Assembly: GCA_016712865.1 (NCBI GenBank)
Contig: JADJQH010000008.1
Location: forward strand, 558,001 to 622,000
Length of the DNA stretch: 64,000 nt
Reading direction: 5' to 3'
Source of the DNA: Dokdonella sp.
Lineage (GTDB): Bacteria; Pseudomonadota; Gammaproteobacteria; Xanthomonadales; Rhodanobacteraceae
Shown here one piece after another: positions 1 to 9,158 of this stretch (positions are counted from its first letter, which is position 1; the number at the start of each line of letters is the position of its first letter). The notes below the pieces were generated by a model, which worked only from the letters and a program-made list of their open reading frames with translations, was not told where the DNA came from and did not search any database. The position numbers were made by a program, and so were the translations under genes.

Positions 1-1
1 C

Positions 2-286
2 CCGCGCTCGGGCCCCGGTACGCCCTCGTTCAACAAGGCGGTATCGGTCTGGTGTGCCGCTGACCAGAAAAAGGCATTCACCGCGGCCAAGTCGGGTGTC
101 GACCCGCAGCCGCTGCAGTGCGACAACCCGATTGCCGAGGAATTCCAGCTTGGCATGCAGGTTGGCGTCGACGGCACACCGGCCGTTTTCGCGCCGGATG
201 GCAGCAAGATCGGTGGCTACCTCACCCCGGACCAGTTGCAGGCCCAGCTGGAACGCATCGCGGCAATGAACAAGTCCGGATCCTGA
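2..286 (+). CDS. dsbC: DsbC disulfide isomerase, C-terminal end (partial)
   Basis: This is the last 94 residues of a periplasmic thiol:disulfide interchange protein of the DsbC family, which reshuffles wrong disulfides in exported proteins. The 5' end lies outside the window. The fragment shows the thioredoxin-fold end of DsbC: two cysteines 22 residues apart (in VWCAAD and LQCDN), the same spacing as the structural Cys141-Cys163 pair of E. coli DsbC, and the cis-proline loop motif GTPAV. The catalytic CxxC is upstream and cannot be checked. purL follows about 100 bases downstream on the same strand. A disulfide isomerase fits a neighbourhood full of secretion and envelope genes. Confidence 0.9.
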   Translation, partial: PRSGPGTPSFNKAVSVWCAADQKKAFTAAKSGVDPQPLQCDNPIAEEFQLGMQVGVDGTPAVFAPDGSKIGGYLTPDQLQAQLERIAAMNKSGS

Positions 287-382
287 TTCCGGACGCGGTC
301 GCCAGGAGCCTGCGGTCGGGCGGGTGGTTCTCGCCCGAGGGGTCGTTCGGCTATCATTCGCCCCCCTTGCGAACCGACTGCC

Positions 383-3300
383 ATGATCGTCCTCGACGGC
401 CAGCCGGCCCTTTCCGCGTTTCGAATCGAGCGACTGAACCACGCACTGGCTCGCGATGGCGGGCGCTGCGTGCTGCGTTCGGCTCACCACGTCTATCTGG
501 TTGAAGCCGAAGCATGTCGCGACCCCGATCTCGCCAGATTGTGCGAGATCCTTGAAGCCTGCCCGGAATCCCCTCGCCAGAACACCCTGCTGGTGGTTCC
601 GCGTACGGGCACGATCTCGCCGTGGTCGAGCAAGGCCACCGACATCCTGCGCGGTTGCGGCTTGCCGGTGCGCCGCGTCGAGCGGGCGTGCGCGTTTGTC
701 GTCGAACCCATGCCCGAAGCCGGCAGCCCGGCGTGGCTGGCGATTGCTGCCGCGCTGCATGATCCGATGACCCAATCGGTGCTGGTGGAACGCAGCGGTC
801 TGCAGCACCTGTTCGAGATGGGCGATGCGTTGCCGCTGGAGCGCATCGGTCTGGAGCAGGGCGCCATTGCGGCTATCACTGCGGCCAACCAGCGGCTCGG
901 TTTGGCGCTGGCCAGCGACGAGATTGCCTATCTCGCCGACAGCTATGCAACGCTCGGTCGTGATCCGACGGATGCCGAGCTCATGATGTTTGCGCAAGCC
1001 AATTCGGAACATTGCCGGCACAAGGTATTCAATGCCGAGTTCAACATCGACGGCGAGGATCAGCCCCTGTCCTTGTTTGCGATGATCCGCAACACCCACA
1101 AGCAGTCGCCCGCGCATACCCTGTCCGCCTACAAGGACAATGCCGCGGTGGTTGCCGGCGCCAGTGCGCAGCGTTTCTTTGCCGAACCCGATTCGGGTGT
1201 GTACAGCGCGCGCGGCGAAGCGACTCCGTACGCGATCAAGGTTGAAACGCACAATCATCCCACCGCCATTTCGCCTTTTGCCGGCGCCGCAACCGGTGCC
1301 GGCGGTGAAATCCGCGATGAAGGCGCGACCGGTCGCGGCGGCAAGCCAAAGGCCGGTTTGTGCGGGTTTTCGGTGTCGCATTTGCGCATACCCGGTTTGC
1401 CGCGGGCCTGGGAACAGGAACGCCCGTTGCCGCCGCGTTTCGCAAGCGCCTACGAAATCATGCGCGATGGCCCGCTGGGTGCGGCGGCCTTCAACAACGA
1501 GTTTGGACGGCCGTGTCTTGGCGGTTACTTCCGCACCTTCGAGCAGGCCACCGATGAAGCTGGCCTGCGCCGTGGTTACGACAAACCGATCATGATTGCC
1601 GGTGGCCTTGCCAACCTGCGCGAAGCGCATGTCGAGAAGCGCATGCTCGCTCCCGGCGACAAGGTCATCGTGCTGGGCGGACCGGCCATGCTGATCGGCC
1701 TCGGTGGTGGTGCTGCGTCTTCGGTGGTGGCTGGCAGCAGTTCCGAAGCGCTCGATTTCGCATCCGTGCAGCGCGACAACGCGGAGATGCAACGCCGTTG
1801 CCAGGAAGTGATCGATGCCTGCTGGGCACGCGGCGATGCCAATCCGCTGGTGTCCATCCATGATGTGGGTGCGGGCGGCCTGTCCAACGCGATCCCCGAG
1901 CTGCTCAACGATTCCAGTGTGGGCGGCCGGCTTGAGCTGGAGGCCATTCCCAGCGATGACCCGCACCTGTCGCCGATGCAGATCTGGTGCAACGAATCGC
2001 AGGAACGCTACGTCCTCGGCGTGCGTCCGACGGACCTTGGTCTGTTTGCTTCGATTTGCGCTCGTGAGCGCTGCCCGTACGCAGTCGTCGGTGAGGCAAT
2101 CGCCGAGCGCAGGCTCCTGCTCACCGATTCCCGATTCCCCATTCCCGATTCCCGGCATTTCCCCATTGACCTGCCGTTGGACGTGCTGTTTGGCAAGCCG
2201 CCGCGCATGCAACGCACCACCCAGCGCAGATCCGAGCATCTTTCGGTGATTGCCGACACCGAAGGCCTGGAACTGAAGGACGCCATCGAGCGCGTGTTGC
2301 GGTTTCCCGCCGTCGGCAGCAAGTCCTTCCTGATCACGATTGGCGACCGCAGCGTCGGCGGATTGTGTTCGCGCGATCCCATGGTCGGGCCATGGCAGGT
2401 TCCGGTGGCCGATTGCGCCGTCACCTTGAATGACTTCGCGGGTTTCGCCGGCGAAGCCATGGCCATGGGCGAGCGCTCGCCCTTGGCCCTGCTCGATGCG
2501 GCGGCTTCGGCGCGCATGGCCATTGGCGAGGCGCTGACCAATCTCGCGGCTGCCTGCGTGAAACTGGACGAGGTGCGCATGTCGGCCAACTGGATGGCCG
2601 CCGTTGATCATCCGGGCGAGGATGCCGCCCTGTATGACGCCGTGCATGCGGTCGGCATGCAGTTGTGTCCGGCGCTGGGTGTCTCGATTCCGGTTGGCAA
2701 GGATTCAATGTCGATGCAGGTATCCTGGCGGCAAGGATCCGAAACACAGCGCACGGTTGCCCCGGTTTCACTGGTGGCCACGGCGTTTGCACGCAATGCC
2801 GATGCGCGCCGCGTATTGACGCCGCAATTGATGCTTGACCAGGGCGCCAGCGAACTTTGGATCATCGATCTTGGTGGCGGGCGTGGTCGCCTGGGTGGAT
2901 CCGTGCTGACCCAGGTTTTCCTGCGTGCCGGTGACCTGCCGCCGGACGTGGATGATCCGGCCCGCCTGCGCGCGTTCTTCAACTTCATGCAGGAAGCCAA
3001 TACCGCCGGCCTGCTGCTTGCCTACCACGATCGTTCCGACGGGGGTGCCATCGTGGCCCTGATCGAGATGGCGCTGGCCGGGCACTGCGGAATTGAAATC
3101 GAGTTGTCGGGTTGGGCGGACAACATGCTGCGTGCCCTGTTCAATGAGGAACTCGGTGGCATCGTGCAGATTCGCCAGGCCGATCGCGATGCATTCCAGG
3201 CCCTGCTGGACAAGCACGGACTTTGCAAGATTTCCGCACGCGTTGGCGAGCCGAGCAGCCAGATGAAGGTCAAGCTCCGCCACGACAACGAAAAAGTGGC

Positions 3301-4252
3301 GAGCTGGACCTGGAGCGAACTCATGTCGGCATGGTCGGAAACCAGCCATGCCATGCAGCGTCGGCGTGACAATCCGGAATCCGCGGATGCTGAACTCGCC
3401 TGGCGCGTGGATGCGACCGATCCCGGCATTTCGCCCAGGCTTGGCTTTGATGCCGATGAAGACATCAGCGCGCCCTACCTGAATCTGGCGGCAAAACCGC
3501 GGGTTGCGATCCTGCGCGAGCAGGGTGTCAATGGCCAGGTCGAGATGGCTGCTGCATTCACGCGCGCCGGATTCGATGCCGTGGACGTGCACATGAGCGA
3601 CCTGCAGGACGCTCGACATGTGCTCGCGGACTTCAAGGGCTTTGCCGCTTGCGGGGGGTTCAGCTTTGGTGACGTACTCGGCGCCGGGCGTGGTTGGGCG
3701 GCTTCGATCCTGTACAACGAAAAGCTGCGCGAACAGTTTGCACGCTTTTTTTCCGACGAATCGCGCTTTGCCCTCGGCGTGTGCAATGGCTGCCAGATGA
3801 TGTCGGGACTCAAGCAGATCATCCCCGGCGCTGAAGGCTGGCCGGCGTTTGCGCGCAATGCATCCGAGCAGTACGAGGCGCGCCTGGTGACCTTGGGCGT
3901 GGAAGAATCCTCGTCGATCTTCCTCGCCGGCATGCAAGGCTCGCGCATCCCGGTCGTCGTCGCGCATGGCGAAGGCCGCGTTGATTTCAGTGCTGCTTCC
4001 AAGCAGCGCGCCAAACCCTGCCTGCGCTATGTGGATGGTGCGGGTCGCGCCACCGAACGCTTTCCCTTGAATCCGAATGGATCCGCCGAAGGTGCAGCGG
4101 GTTTCAGCGCTGCCGACGGCCGCGTGCTTATCCTGATGCCGCATCCGGAGCGGGTTTTCCGCAGTGCGCAGATGAGTTGGCATCCGCGCGAATGGGGTGA
4201 AGCCTCGCCGTGGTTGCGCATGTTCCGCAATGCGCGCAAGTGGGTGAACTGA
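383..4252 (+). CDS. purL: Phosphoribosylformylglycinamidine synthase
   Basis: Large single-chain FGAM synthase (1289 aa), which converts FGAR, glutamine and ATP to FGAM in purine synthesis. The N-terminus ([24 protein letters not shown]) aligns with E. coli PurL, and the ATG at 383 is the matching start. The ATP-binding part carries [20 protein letters not shown], and the second half carries [10 protein letters not shown] and [10 protein letters not shown]. The C-terminal glutaminase domain has the nucleophile Cys1134 in GVCNGCQ and the PHPERVF end motif. Oddity: around residues 582-591 the reading frame runs through a GATTCCC-type repeat that encodes [10 protein letters not shown] and adds about five residues relative to E. 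coli. The stop codon overlaps the start of the next gene (TGATG), so the two are probably translationally coupled. Confidence 0.97.
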   Translation: MIVLDGQPALSAFRIERLNHALARDGGRCVLRSAHHVYLVEAEACRDPDLARLCEILEACPESPRQNTLLVVPRTGTISPWSSKATDILRGCGLPVRRVERACAFVVEPMPEAGSPAWLAIAAALHDPMTQSVLVERSGLQHLFEMGDALPLERIGLEQGAIAAITAANQRLGLALASDEIAYLADSYATLGRDPTDAELMMFAQANSEHCRHKVFNAEFNIDGEDQPLSLFAMIRNTHKQSPAHTLSAYKDNAAVVAGASAQRFFAEPDSGVYSARGEATPYAIKVETHNHPTAISPFAGAATGAGGEIRDEGATGRGGKPKAGLCGFSVSHLRIPGLPRAWEQERPLPPRFASAYEIMRDGPLGAAAFNNEFGRPCLGGYFRTFEQATDEAGLRRGYDKPIMIAGGLANLREAHVEKRMLAPGDKVIVLGGPAMLIGLGGGAASSVVAGSSSEALDFASVQRDNAEMQRRCQEVIDACWARGDANPLVSIHDVGAGGLSNAIPELLNDSSVGGRLELEAIPSDDPHLSPMQIWCNESQERYVLGVRPTDLGLFASICARERCPYAVVGEAIAERRLLLTDSRFPIPDSRHFPIDLPLDVLFGKPPRMQRTTQRRSEHLSVIADTEGLELKDAIERVLRFPAVGSKSFLITIGDRSVGGLCSRDPMVGPWQVPVADCAVTLNDFAGFAGEAMAMGERSPLALLDAAASARMAIGEALTNLAAACVKLDEVRMSANWMAAVDHPGEDAALYDAVHAVGMQLCPALGVSIPVGKDSMSMQVSWRQGSETQRTVAPVSLVATAFARNADARRVLTPQLMLDQGASELWIIDLGGGRGRLGGSVLTQVFLRAGDLPPDVDDPARLRAFFNFMQEANTAGLLLAYHDRSDGGAIVALIEMALAGHCGIEIELSGWADNMLRALFNEELGGIVQIRQADRDAFQALLDKHGLCKISARVGEPSSQMKVKLRHDNEKVASWTWSELMSAWSETSHAMQRRRDNPESADAELAWRVDATDPGISPRLGFDADEDISAPYLNLAAKPRVAILREQGVNGQVEMAAAFTRAGFDAVDVHMSDLQDARHVLADFKGFAACGGFSFGDVLGAGRGWAASILYNEKLREQFARFFSDESRFALGVCNGCQMMSGLKQIIPGAEGWPAFARNASEQYEARLVTLGVEESSSIFLAGMQGSRIPVVVAHGEGRVDFSAASKQRAKPCLRYVDGAGRATERFPLNPNGSAEGAAGFSAADGRVLILMPHPERVFRSAQMSWHPREWGEASPWLRMFRNARKWVN
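2126..2155 (+). repeat. GATTCCC repeat copy inside purL
   Basis: About 30 bases made of GATTCCC/CATTCCC heptamers ending in CCCGGC. They match the right arm of the larger elements at 6660-6821 and 8479-8677. The copy lies in frame within purL and adds about five codons relative to E. coli PurL. Confidence 0.85.
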
Positions 4253-4893
4253 TGAAGGAATCACCAATCCGGGGTCTGGGCCTGCGCGCATTGCTGTGGC
4301 TGCCGCTGAGCTTCTTTTTCTGGTTCTATTTCGCCTCGCCCCTGGTCTGGCCCGTGGTCAAACTGGCCAAGCTCGGCCTCGTCACGCTGTGGCCGGACCT
4401 GTTCTCCGATGTGGTCCAGAATGGACACAGCATGGAAGTCACCACCCACCTGTTGGTGAATCAGGTGGCCCCGGACGGGCGCAGCGGCATAGGTGAACTC
4501 GTCCTCGTGCAGAACCCCTTGCTTTACGGCTATTCCCTTCCGCTGTTCAGCGGATTGGCGATGGCCACCCCCATTTCTGCACGCACGCGCTTGGCTCACT
4601 TTGCCGTTGCGCTGTCGGTGATTTGGATCGCGCAGGCGTTGGGGGTGGTGGCGGAAGCCTTCAAGATGATTGCGTTCAACTCCGGAGCGGCCGGTGCCAA
4701 CGCCATCACCAACGCCGGTATTTCGCCGGATGTGATTGCACTGGGCTACCAGTTCGGTTATCTCATTCTGCCAGCGGTGGTCCCGGTGGCGCTGTGGCTG
4801 GGTTTGAACCGCAAATTCATCGATTCCCTCGTGCATCCGGACGAGGAACCGAGTGGTCGGGGCGCGGGTCCAAGCGCGGGTACCCAGGAGTAA
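4252..4893 (+). CDS. Membrane protein resembling exosortase-H-associated proteins
   Basis: Polytopic inner-membrane protein of 213 aa. An N-terminal membrane segment (LLWLPLSFFFWFYFASPLVW) is followed by a short soluble loop with GELVLVQNPLLYGYSLPL, then hydrophobic segments ending in GYLILPAVVPVALWLGL and a charged tail. This layout and these motifs resemble the small membrane protein usually found beside exosortase H (XrtH), recalled from the family rather than searched. No exosortase gene and no PEP-CTERM or IPTL-CTERM sorting signal is present in the window. The ATG overlaps the purL stop, and gspE starts directly after its TAA, so it could be co-expressed with both. Its function here is unknown. 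The start at 4252 is preferred over an upstream in-frame ATG inside purL. Confidence 0.7.
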   Translation: MKESPIRGLGLRALLWLPLSFFFWFYFASPLVWPVVKLAKLGLVTLWPDLFSDVVQNGHSMEVTTHLLVNQVAPDGRSGIGELVLVQNPLLYGYSLPLFSGLAMATPISARTRLAHFAVALSVIWIAQALGVVAEAFKMIAFNSGAAGANAITNAGISPDVIALGYQFGYLILPAVVPVALWLGLNRKFIDSLVHPDEEPSGRGAGPSAGTQE

Positions 4894-6642
4894 ATGATGT
4901 CGGTTGCGACCGAACAAGCCGTCCCCGAATCCGCCGCCGCGGTCCTGACTGGTCCGGCGCTGGATGAACGCATCTGCCAATTCCTGGTGGCCAAGGGGCG
5001 CCTCAAGGAAACCGATCTGGTGCGCGGCCGCAGGCTGCATGAGGAAGATCCATCGGGTCGACTGATCGCGCTGCTGACGCGACTTGGCCTGGTGTCCGAG
5101 CGCGACATGGCCGATGCCGTGGCCGAAGTCATGCAGCTGCCCTTGCTGGCATCCAAGGATCTGCCGGAAGCACCGCCCGCCAATGTGCAGCTGTCGGTGC
5201 GCTTTCTCAAGCACCATCACGTGGTTCCGATTGGCGAGACCGAGAGCGAGGTCAAGCTGCTGATCGCCGATCCGGCCGATCACTATCCGCTCGAAGCCAT
5301 TGCCCTGGCGACCGGGCGAAAGGTATCGCTCAGCGTGGGTTTGCGTCCGGATATCGACGATCTGATCGAGCGCTACTACGGCCAGGGTCGCTCGGCGATG
5401 GGCTCGATCGTGGAAAGCCTGAGCGAGGACAATGCGCGCAGCGAGGATGACATCGAGCACCTGCGGGATTTGGCTTCCGAAGCGCCGGTCATCCGCCTGG
5501 TCAACCTCGTCATCCAGCGCGCCGTGGAGCAGCGCGCATCGGACATCCACATCGAACCGTTTGAAAGCCGGCTCAAGGTGCGTTACCGCATCGATGGCGT
5601 GCTGCACGAAGTGGAGTCGCCGCCGGCGGCATCGACCGCCGCCGTGATCTCACGCGTCAAGATCATGGCCAAGCTCAACATTGCCGAGCGCCGCTTGCCG
5701 CAGGATGGTCGCATCATGATCCGCGTGCAGGGCAAGGAACTCGATCTGCGCGTTTCCACCGTGCCGACCTCGCATGGCGAATCGGTGGTCATGCGTATCC
5801 TTGATCGCGAAGCCGTGGTGTTTGATTTCCAGACCTTGGGCTTCACCGACGAATTCCTGCCCAAGTTCAACAAGGTGCTGGAGTTGCCGCACGGCATCCT
5901 GCTGGTGACCGGCCCCACCGGATCAGGCAAGACCACCACGCTGTACACGGCGCTGAGCAAGCTCAACACGCCGGACGTCAAGATCATCACCGTCGAGGAT
6001 CCGGTCGAATACCAGATCGAGGGCATCAACCAGATCCAGGCCAAGCCGGCCATCGGGCTCGACTTCTCGCACGCATTGCGATCCATCGTGCGCCAGGATC
6101 CGGACATCATCATGATCGGCGAAATGCGCGATCTGGAAACCGCGAAGATCGCGATCCAGTCGGCGCTGACCGGCCACCTGGTGCTGTCCACCCTGCACAC
6201 CAACAATGCGGCCGGCGGCATCACCCGACTGCTCGACATGGGCGTCGAGGATTATCTTTTGACCTCGACGGTGAACGGCATCCTTGCCCAGCGCCTGCTG
6301 CGCCGCCTCGATCTGGCAACCGCGCAGCCCTACGATGCCTTGCCGGAAGTGATCCGCGAGTTCGGCCTCGAAAAGCTGACCAGCAAGCGTCCGATCCAGT
6401 TGTACAAGCCGGTTCCCAGCCAGGCCAACCCCAGCGGTTACTACGGACGTACCACGATCATGGAGTTCCTGGTCATGACCGACGCGGTTCGCCGCCTGGT
6501 CATGCAGCATGCGGGCATGGGCGAGATCGAGGCGCAGGCGCGCGCCGACGGCATGCGCACCATGTACGAGGATGGCCTGGTGAAGGCACTGGCCGGCCAG
6601 ACCACCATCGAGGAAATCCTGCGCGTCACGCAGGAGGGGTGA
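4894..6642 (+). CDS. gspE: Type II secretion ATPase GspE (XpsE)
   Basis: Cytoplasmic hexameric ATPase that powers the type II secretion pseudopilus. It has 582 aa: an N1 domain (about 20-170), a linker, then the catalytic core with Walker A GPTGSGKTTT near 340-349, Asp box ITVEDPVEYQ, Walker B DPDIIMIGEMRD near 402-413 and His box STLHTN. Most GspE proteins carry a zinc-binding tetracysteine element in the C-terminal domain. Here that stretch (about 466-520, ending in SGYYGRTTIMEF) has no cysteine, and the whole protein has a single Cys near residue 28. Starts ATGATG directly after the preceding TAA, with AGGAG just upstream. First gene of a complete E-F-G-H-I-J-K-L-M-N-D set. Confidence 0.97.
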   Translation: MMSVATEQAVPESAAAVLTGPALDERICQFLVAKGRLKETDLVRGRRLHEEDPSGRLIALLTRLGLVSERDMADAVAEVMQLPLLASKDLPEAPPANVQLSVRFLKHHHVVPIGETESEVKLLIADPADHYPLEAIALATGRKVSLSVGLRPDIDDLIERYYGQGRSAMGSIVESLSEDNARSEDDIEHLRDLASEAPVIRLVNLVIQRAVEQRASDIHIEPFESRLKVRYRIDGVLHEVESPPAASTAAVISRVKIMAKLNIAERRLPQDGRIMIRVQGKELDLRVSTVPTSHGESVVMRILDREAVVFDFQTLGFTDEFLPKFNKVLELPHGILLVTGPTGSGKTTTLYTALSKLNTPDVKIITVEDPVEYQIEGINQIQAKPAIGLDFSHALRSIVRQDPDIIMIGEMRDLETAKIAIQSALTGHLVLSTLHTNNAAGGITRLLDMGVEDYLLTSTVNGILAQRLLRRLDLATAQPYDALPEVIREFGLEKLTSKRPIQLYKPVPSQANPSGYYGRTTIMEFLVMTDAVRRLVMQHAGMGEIEAQARADGMRTMYEDGLVKALAGQTTIEEILRVTQEG

Positions 6643-6659
6643 TGATGGAGCCGGGATTC

Positions 6660-6821
6660 GCTGAAAGACCGGGAATCGGGAATCGGGAATCGGGAATCGG
6701 TGAAAAGCCGCGTTCTCGCCGCGCGTTGCGTTTCCGCTTCGCCCATTCCCCATTCTCCATTCCCCATTCTCGGCTCTCAATCCATTCCCCATTCCCGATT
6801 CCCGATTCCCGGCTTTCCAGC
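6660..6821 (+). repeat. Long inverted-repeat element between gspE and gspF
   Basis: The left arm at 6660-6690 and right arm at 6791-6821 match as inverted repeats at 28 of 31 positions. Both are built of GGGAATC/GATTCCC heptamers and bounded by GCTG...CAGC. The roughly 100-base core holds further CATTCCC/CATTCTC units. The right arm ends two bases before the gspF ATG, so gspF lacks a normal Shine-Dalgarno sequence. Confidence 0.85.
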
Positions 6822-6823
6822 AA

Positions 6824-8041
6824 ATGACCCTCTTCCACTACAAGGCGATCACGCCTTCCGGCGAGGTGCTCGAAGGGCAGATGGATGTGGCCTCGCACGA
6901 CGAGGTCGTCAACAAGCTGCAGGATGCCGGCAACATTCCGCTGGATGTGCGGGACGCGGCGAGCGTTGAATCGAAAGGCCTGTTCGCCGCGTTGATGAAA
7001 AAGCCCACCCTGAGCGATGCGCAGGTGGTGCAATTTACCCAGCAACTGGCAACCTTGCTTGGCGCGGGGCAGCCGCTGGATCGCGCCCTGCAAATCCTGC
7101 TCGACCTGCCGGAAAGCGAAAAGGCGCGCAATCTGCTGGAGCGCGTGCGCGACGTGGTGCGTGGCGGTGCCACTTTGTCCGATGCGCTGGAGGCGGAGCG
7201 CGGCACCTTTTCCCGTCTGTACGTGAACATGGTTCGCGCGGGCGAGGCCGGTGGATCGCTGGAAGACACCCTGCGACGTTTGGCTGATTACCTGGAGCGT
7301 TCGCGTGCGCTGAAGTCCAGCGTCATCAATGCATTGATCTATCCGGCATTCCTCGTCGGCATGGTGCTGGTGTCGTTGTTTGTCTTGCTGGTCGTCGTGG
7401 TGCCGCAGTTCGAGCAGATGTTTGCCGACATGGACGTGCAATTGCCCTTGCTGACCCGCATCGTGGTCGGCGTCGGCTCGACGCTGCAGAATTTCTGGTG
7501 GCTGATGTTGGCTGGAATCATCTTCTTCGTGGCCTGGTTGCGTCGCCAGATGGCCGATGCGGAATCTCGATTGGCCATCGACGAGCGCCTGCTGCGAACC
7601 CGCATCGTCGGCGAGTTGTTGCGCAAGCTGGAAACCGCGCGCCTGTCTCGTACTCTGGGCACGCTGCTCAAGAACGGGGTGCCCTTGCTGGGCGCGATGA
7701 CCGTTGCGCGCAATGTCATGGGGAACGCGGCACTGGGTTTGGCTGTCGAAAAGGCCACGGAAGAAGTGAAAACCGGCAGTGGCCTGGGTTTTGCGCTGGG
7801 TCAATCCAAGCAGTTCCCGAAGCTGGCCCTGCAAATGATCAGCGTGGGCGAGGAATCCGGCGAGTTGGACACCATGCTGCTGAAGGTTGCCGATACCTTC
7901 GACGTGGAAGTGCGCAACACGCTGGAGCGCCTGCTGGCCGCCCTGGTGCCGGTGACAACCGTGGTCATGACCGTGGTGGTAGCCATCATCATGATGGCCA
8001 TCATCCTGCCGATCCTGACCTTGACCAGTTCGATTCAATGA
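6824..8041 (+). CDS. gspF: Type II secretion inner-membrane platform protein GspF
   Basis: Polytopic platform protein (405 aa) that links the GspE motor to the pseudopilus. Two T2SSF repeats are visible. The first, about residues 60-190, contains FTQQLATLLGAG and ends in a membrane segment (INALIYPAFLVGMVLVSLFV). The second, about 265-390, contains LSRTLGTLLKNGVPL and ends in a long hydrophobic segment (VTTVVMTVVVAIIMMAIILP). The N-terminus MTLFHYKAITPSGEV is typical of GspF. The ATG sits directly after the right arm of an inverted-repeat element and has no recognisable ribosome-binding site, so translation may depend on reinitiation or on RNA folding. The stop is 11 bases before gspG. Confidence 0.96.
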   Translation: MTLFHYKAITPSGEVLEGQMDVASHDEVVNKLQDAGNIPLDVRDAASVESKGLFAALMKKPTLSDAQVVQFTQQLATLLGAGQPLDRALQILLDLPESEKARNLLERVRDVVRGGATLSDALEAERGTFSRLYVNMVRAGEAGGSLEDTLRRLADYLERSRALKSSVINALIYPAFLVGMVLVSLFVLLVVVVPQFEQMFADMDVQLPLLTRIVVGVGSTLQNFWWLMLAGIIFFVAWLRRQMADAESRLAIDERLLRTRIVGELLRKLETARLSRTLGTLLKNGVPLLGAMTVARNVMGNAALGLAVEKATEEVKTGSGLGFALGQSKQFPKLALQMISVGEESGELDTMLLKVADTFDVEVRNTLERLLAALVPVTTVVMTVVVAIIMMAIILPILTLTSSIQ

Positions 8042-8052
8042 GGAGCACGAAA

Positions 8053-8475
8053 ATGAACAAGTCCAATCTGCGCACGACGCGCCCGCTGCCGCGCGCAGCC
8101 GGTTTCACCCTCATGGAAATGATTGCGGTGATCGTGCTGCTTGGCATCGTCATCACCATTGTCGGTGGCGGCATGATGAACACCTTCGGTGGCGGCAAGT
8201 GGAAGGCCGGCACGATCCAGGTCAAGAAGCTCTCCGGTTCCGTTGAGCAATACCAGATGAGTGTGGGTTCGTACCCGAACTCGCTGGAGGACCTCACCAA
8301 GCGCGACGGTCTTGGGCCGTATGCGAAGGACACCGACCTCAAGGATCCGTTCGGCCATCCCTTCGTCTACAAGAAGCCGGGCGATGCCGGTCGTGATTTC
8401 GACATCATCTTCCTCGGCAAGGATGGCAAGCCCGGCGGCGACAGCCAGGACAAGGACTATGGGAGTTGGGAATGA
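8053..8475 (+). CDS. gspG: Major pseudopilin GspG
   Basis: Major subunit of the type II secretion pseudopilus (140 aa). A basic leader (MNKSNLRTTRPLPRAAG) precedes the prepilin peptidase site G-FTLMEM and the hydrophobic N-terminal helix. The C-terminal half carries the GspG signature DPFGHPFVYKKPG and the calcium-loop region around LGKDGKPGGDSQDKDYGSW. The ATG at 8053 follows AGGAG at a good distance. The hydrophobic stem and conserved Glu5 are intact, so it should be processed by a GspO/PilD-type peptidase encoded elsewhere. Confidence 0.97.
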   Translation: MNKSNLRTTRPLPRAAGFTLMEMIAVIVLLGIVITIVGGGMMNTFGGGKWKAGTIQVKKLSGSVEQYQMSVGSYPNSLEDLTKRDGLGPYAKDTDLKDPFGHPFVYKKPGDAGRDFDIIFLGKDGKPGGDSQDKDYGSWE

Positions 8476-8478
8476 TTG

Positions 8479-8677
8479 GGGCCGGGAATCGAGAATAGAG
8501 AATTGGGAATCGTGAGAAGCGACGTGAGTCATCCTCTTGCTTCGTCGCTTGCGTGTTGCCGCAGGATCGAAACCAGCGTCGAGAGGACATTGCACCCGCT
8601 TTTCCCAACTCCCGATTCCCGATTTCCGACTCCCCGACTTTCCCCCATTCCCCATTCTCCATTCCCCATTCCCAGCC
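8479..8677 (+). repeat. GGGAATC/GATTCCC element between gspG and gspH
   Basis: The left arm (8479-8512) and right arm (8644-8677) are imperfect inverted repeats of GGGAAT-type heptamers, flanking a different core. The element belongs to the same family as the one at 6660-6821. It is read through as the leader of GspH. Confidence 0.8.
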
Positions 8678-9123
8678 GTCCAAGCGGCTTCACCATGATC
8701 GAGATGATCGTGGTGGTGGTGATGATCGGCATCATTGCCAGCGTGGTGGCTTTTTCGTTCACCCAGAGCCTTTCAGGGGCGCGCATCCAGGCCGCAAGCC
8801 GCGATCTGGTGGCGGCGCTCCGCTACACGCGCGGGCAGGCCATCGTGAAGGGCGAGCAAAAGGTCCTCACTCTGGACCTCGAGCACAACACCTATGAGGC
8901 GCCCGGCAAGTCCAGCAAGGAACTTCCCAAGGACATGAAGCTGCGACTGACCACGGCGCAGCAGGAACTGGTCAGCGACACCTCCGGCGGCATCCGCTTC
9001 TTCCCCGACGGCAGTTCCACCGGAGGCAACATTGCCGTCGTGCTCGGTGAGCGCGAATGGCGGATCAATGTGGGTTGGTTGACCGGGGAAATCACCCTGG
9101 ACGAGACGGAATCGAAGCGGTGA
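8524..9123 (+). CDS. gspH: Minor pseudopilin GspH with a repeat-derived leader
   Basis: Minor pseudopilin near the pseudopilus tip. The mature part is clear: prepilin site SG-FTMIEM, a hydrophobic helix (VVVVMIGIIASVVAF), then LRYTRGQAIVKGEQ and FFPDGSSTGG typical of the GspH/FimT fold. The start is uncertain. No ATG exists in frame upstream of the cleavage site; only GTG (8512, 8524) and TTG (8476, 8590) codons are available, all inside a repeat element. GTG 8524 is chosen for the GAG at a suitable distance, giving a 55-residue leader rich in Pro, Ser and Phe (PTPDSRFPTP, SPIPHSPFPIP) instead of the usual short basic one. The leader is presumably removed by the prepilin peptidase, which may be why it is tolerated. 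Confidence 0.88.
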   Translation: MSHPLASSLACCRRIETSVERTLHPLFPTPDSRFPTPRLSPIPHSPFPIPSRPSGFTMIEMIVVVVMIGIIASVVAFSFTQSLSGARIQAASRDLVAALRYTRGQAIVKGEQKVLTLDLEHNTYEAPGKSSKELPKDMKLRLTTAQQELVSDTSGGIRFFPDGSSTGGNIAVVLGEREWRINVGWLTGEITLDETESKR

Positions 9124-9158
9124 CGAACTACCTCGCGCCAGCGCGGTCAGTTCGGATC

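Noticed and set aside
2768-4291. A 507-codon minus-strand open frame inside purL
   Set aside because: It is an antisense shadow of conserved purL sequence with no recognisable motif.
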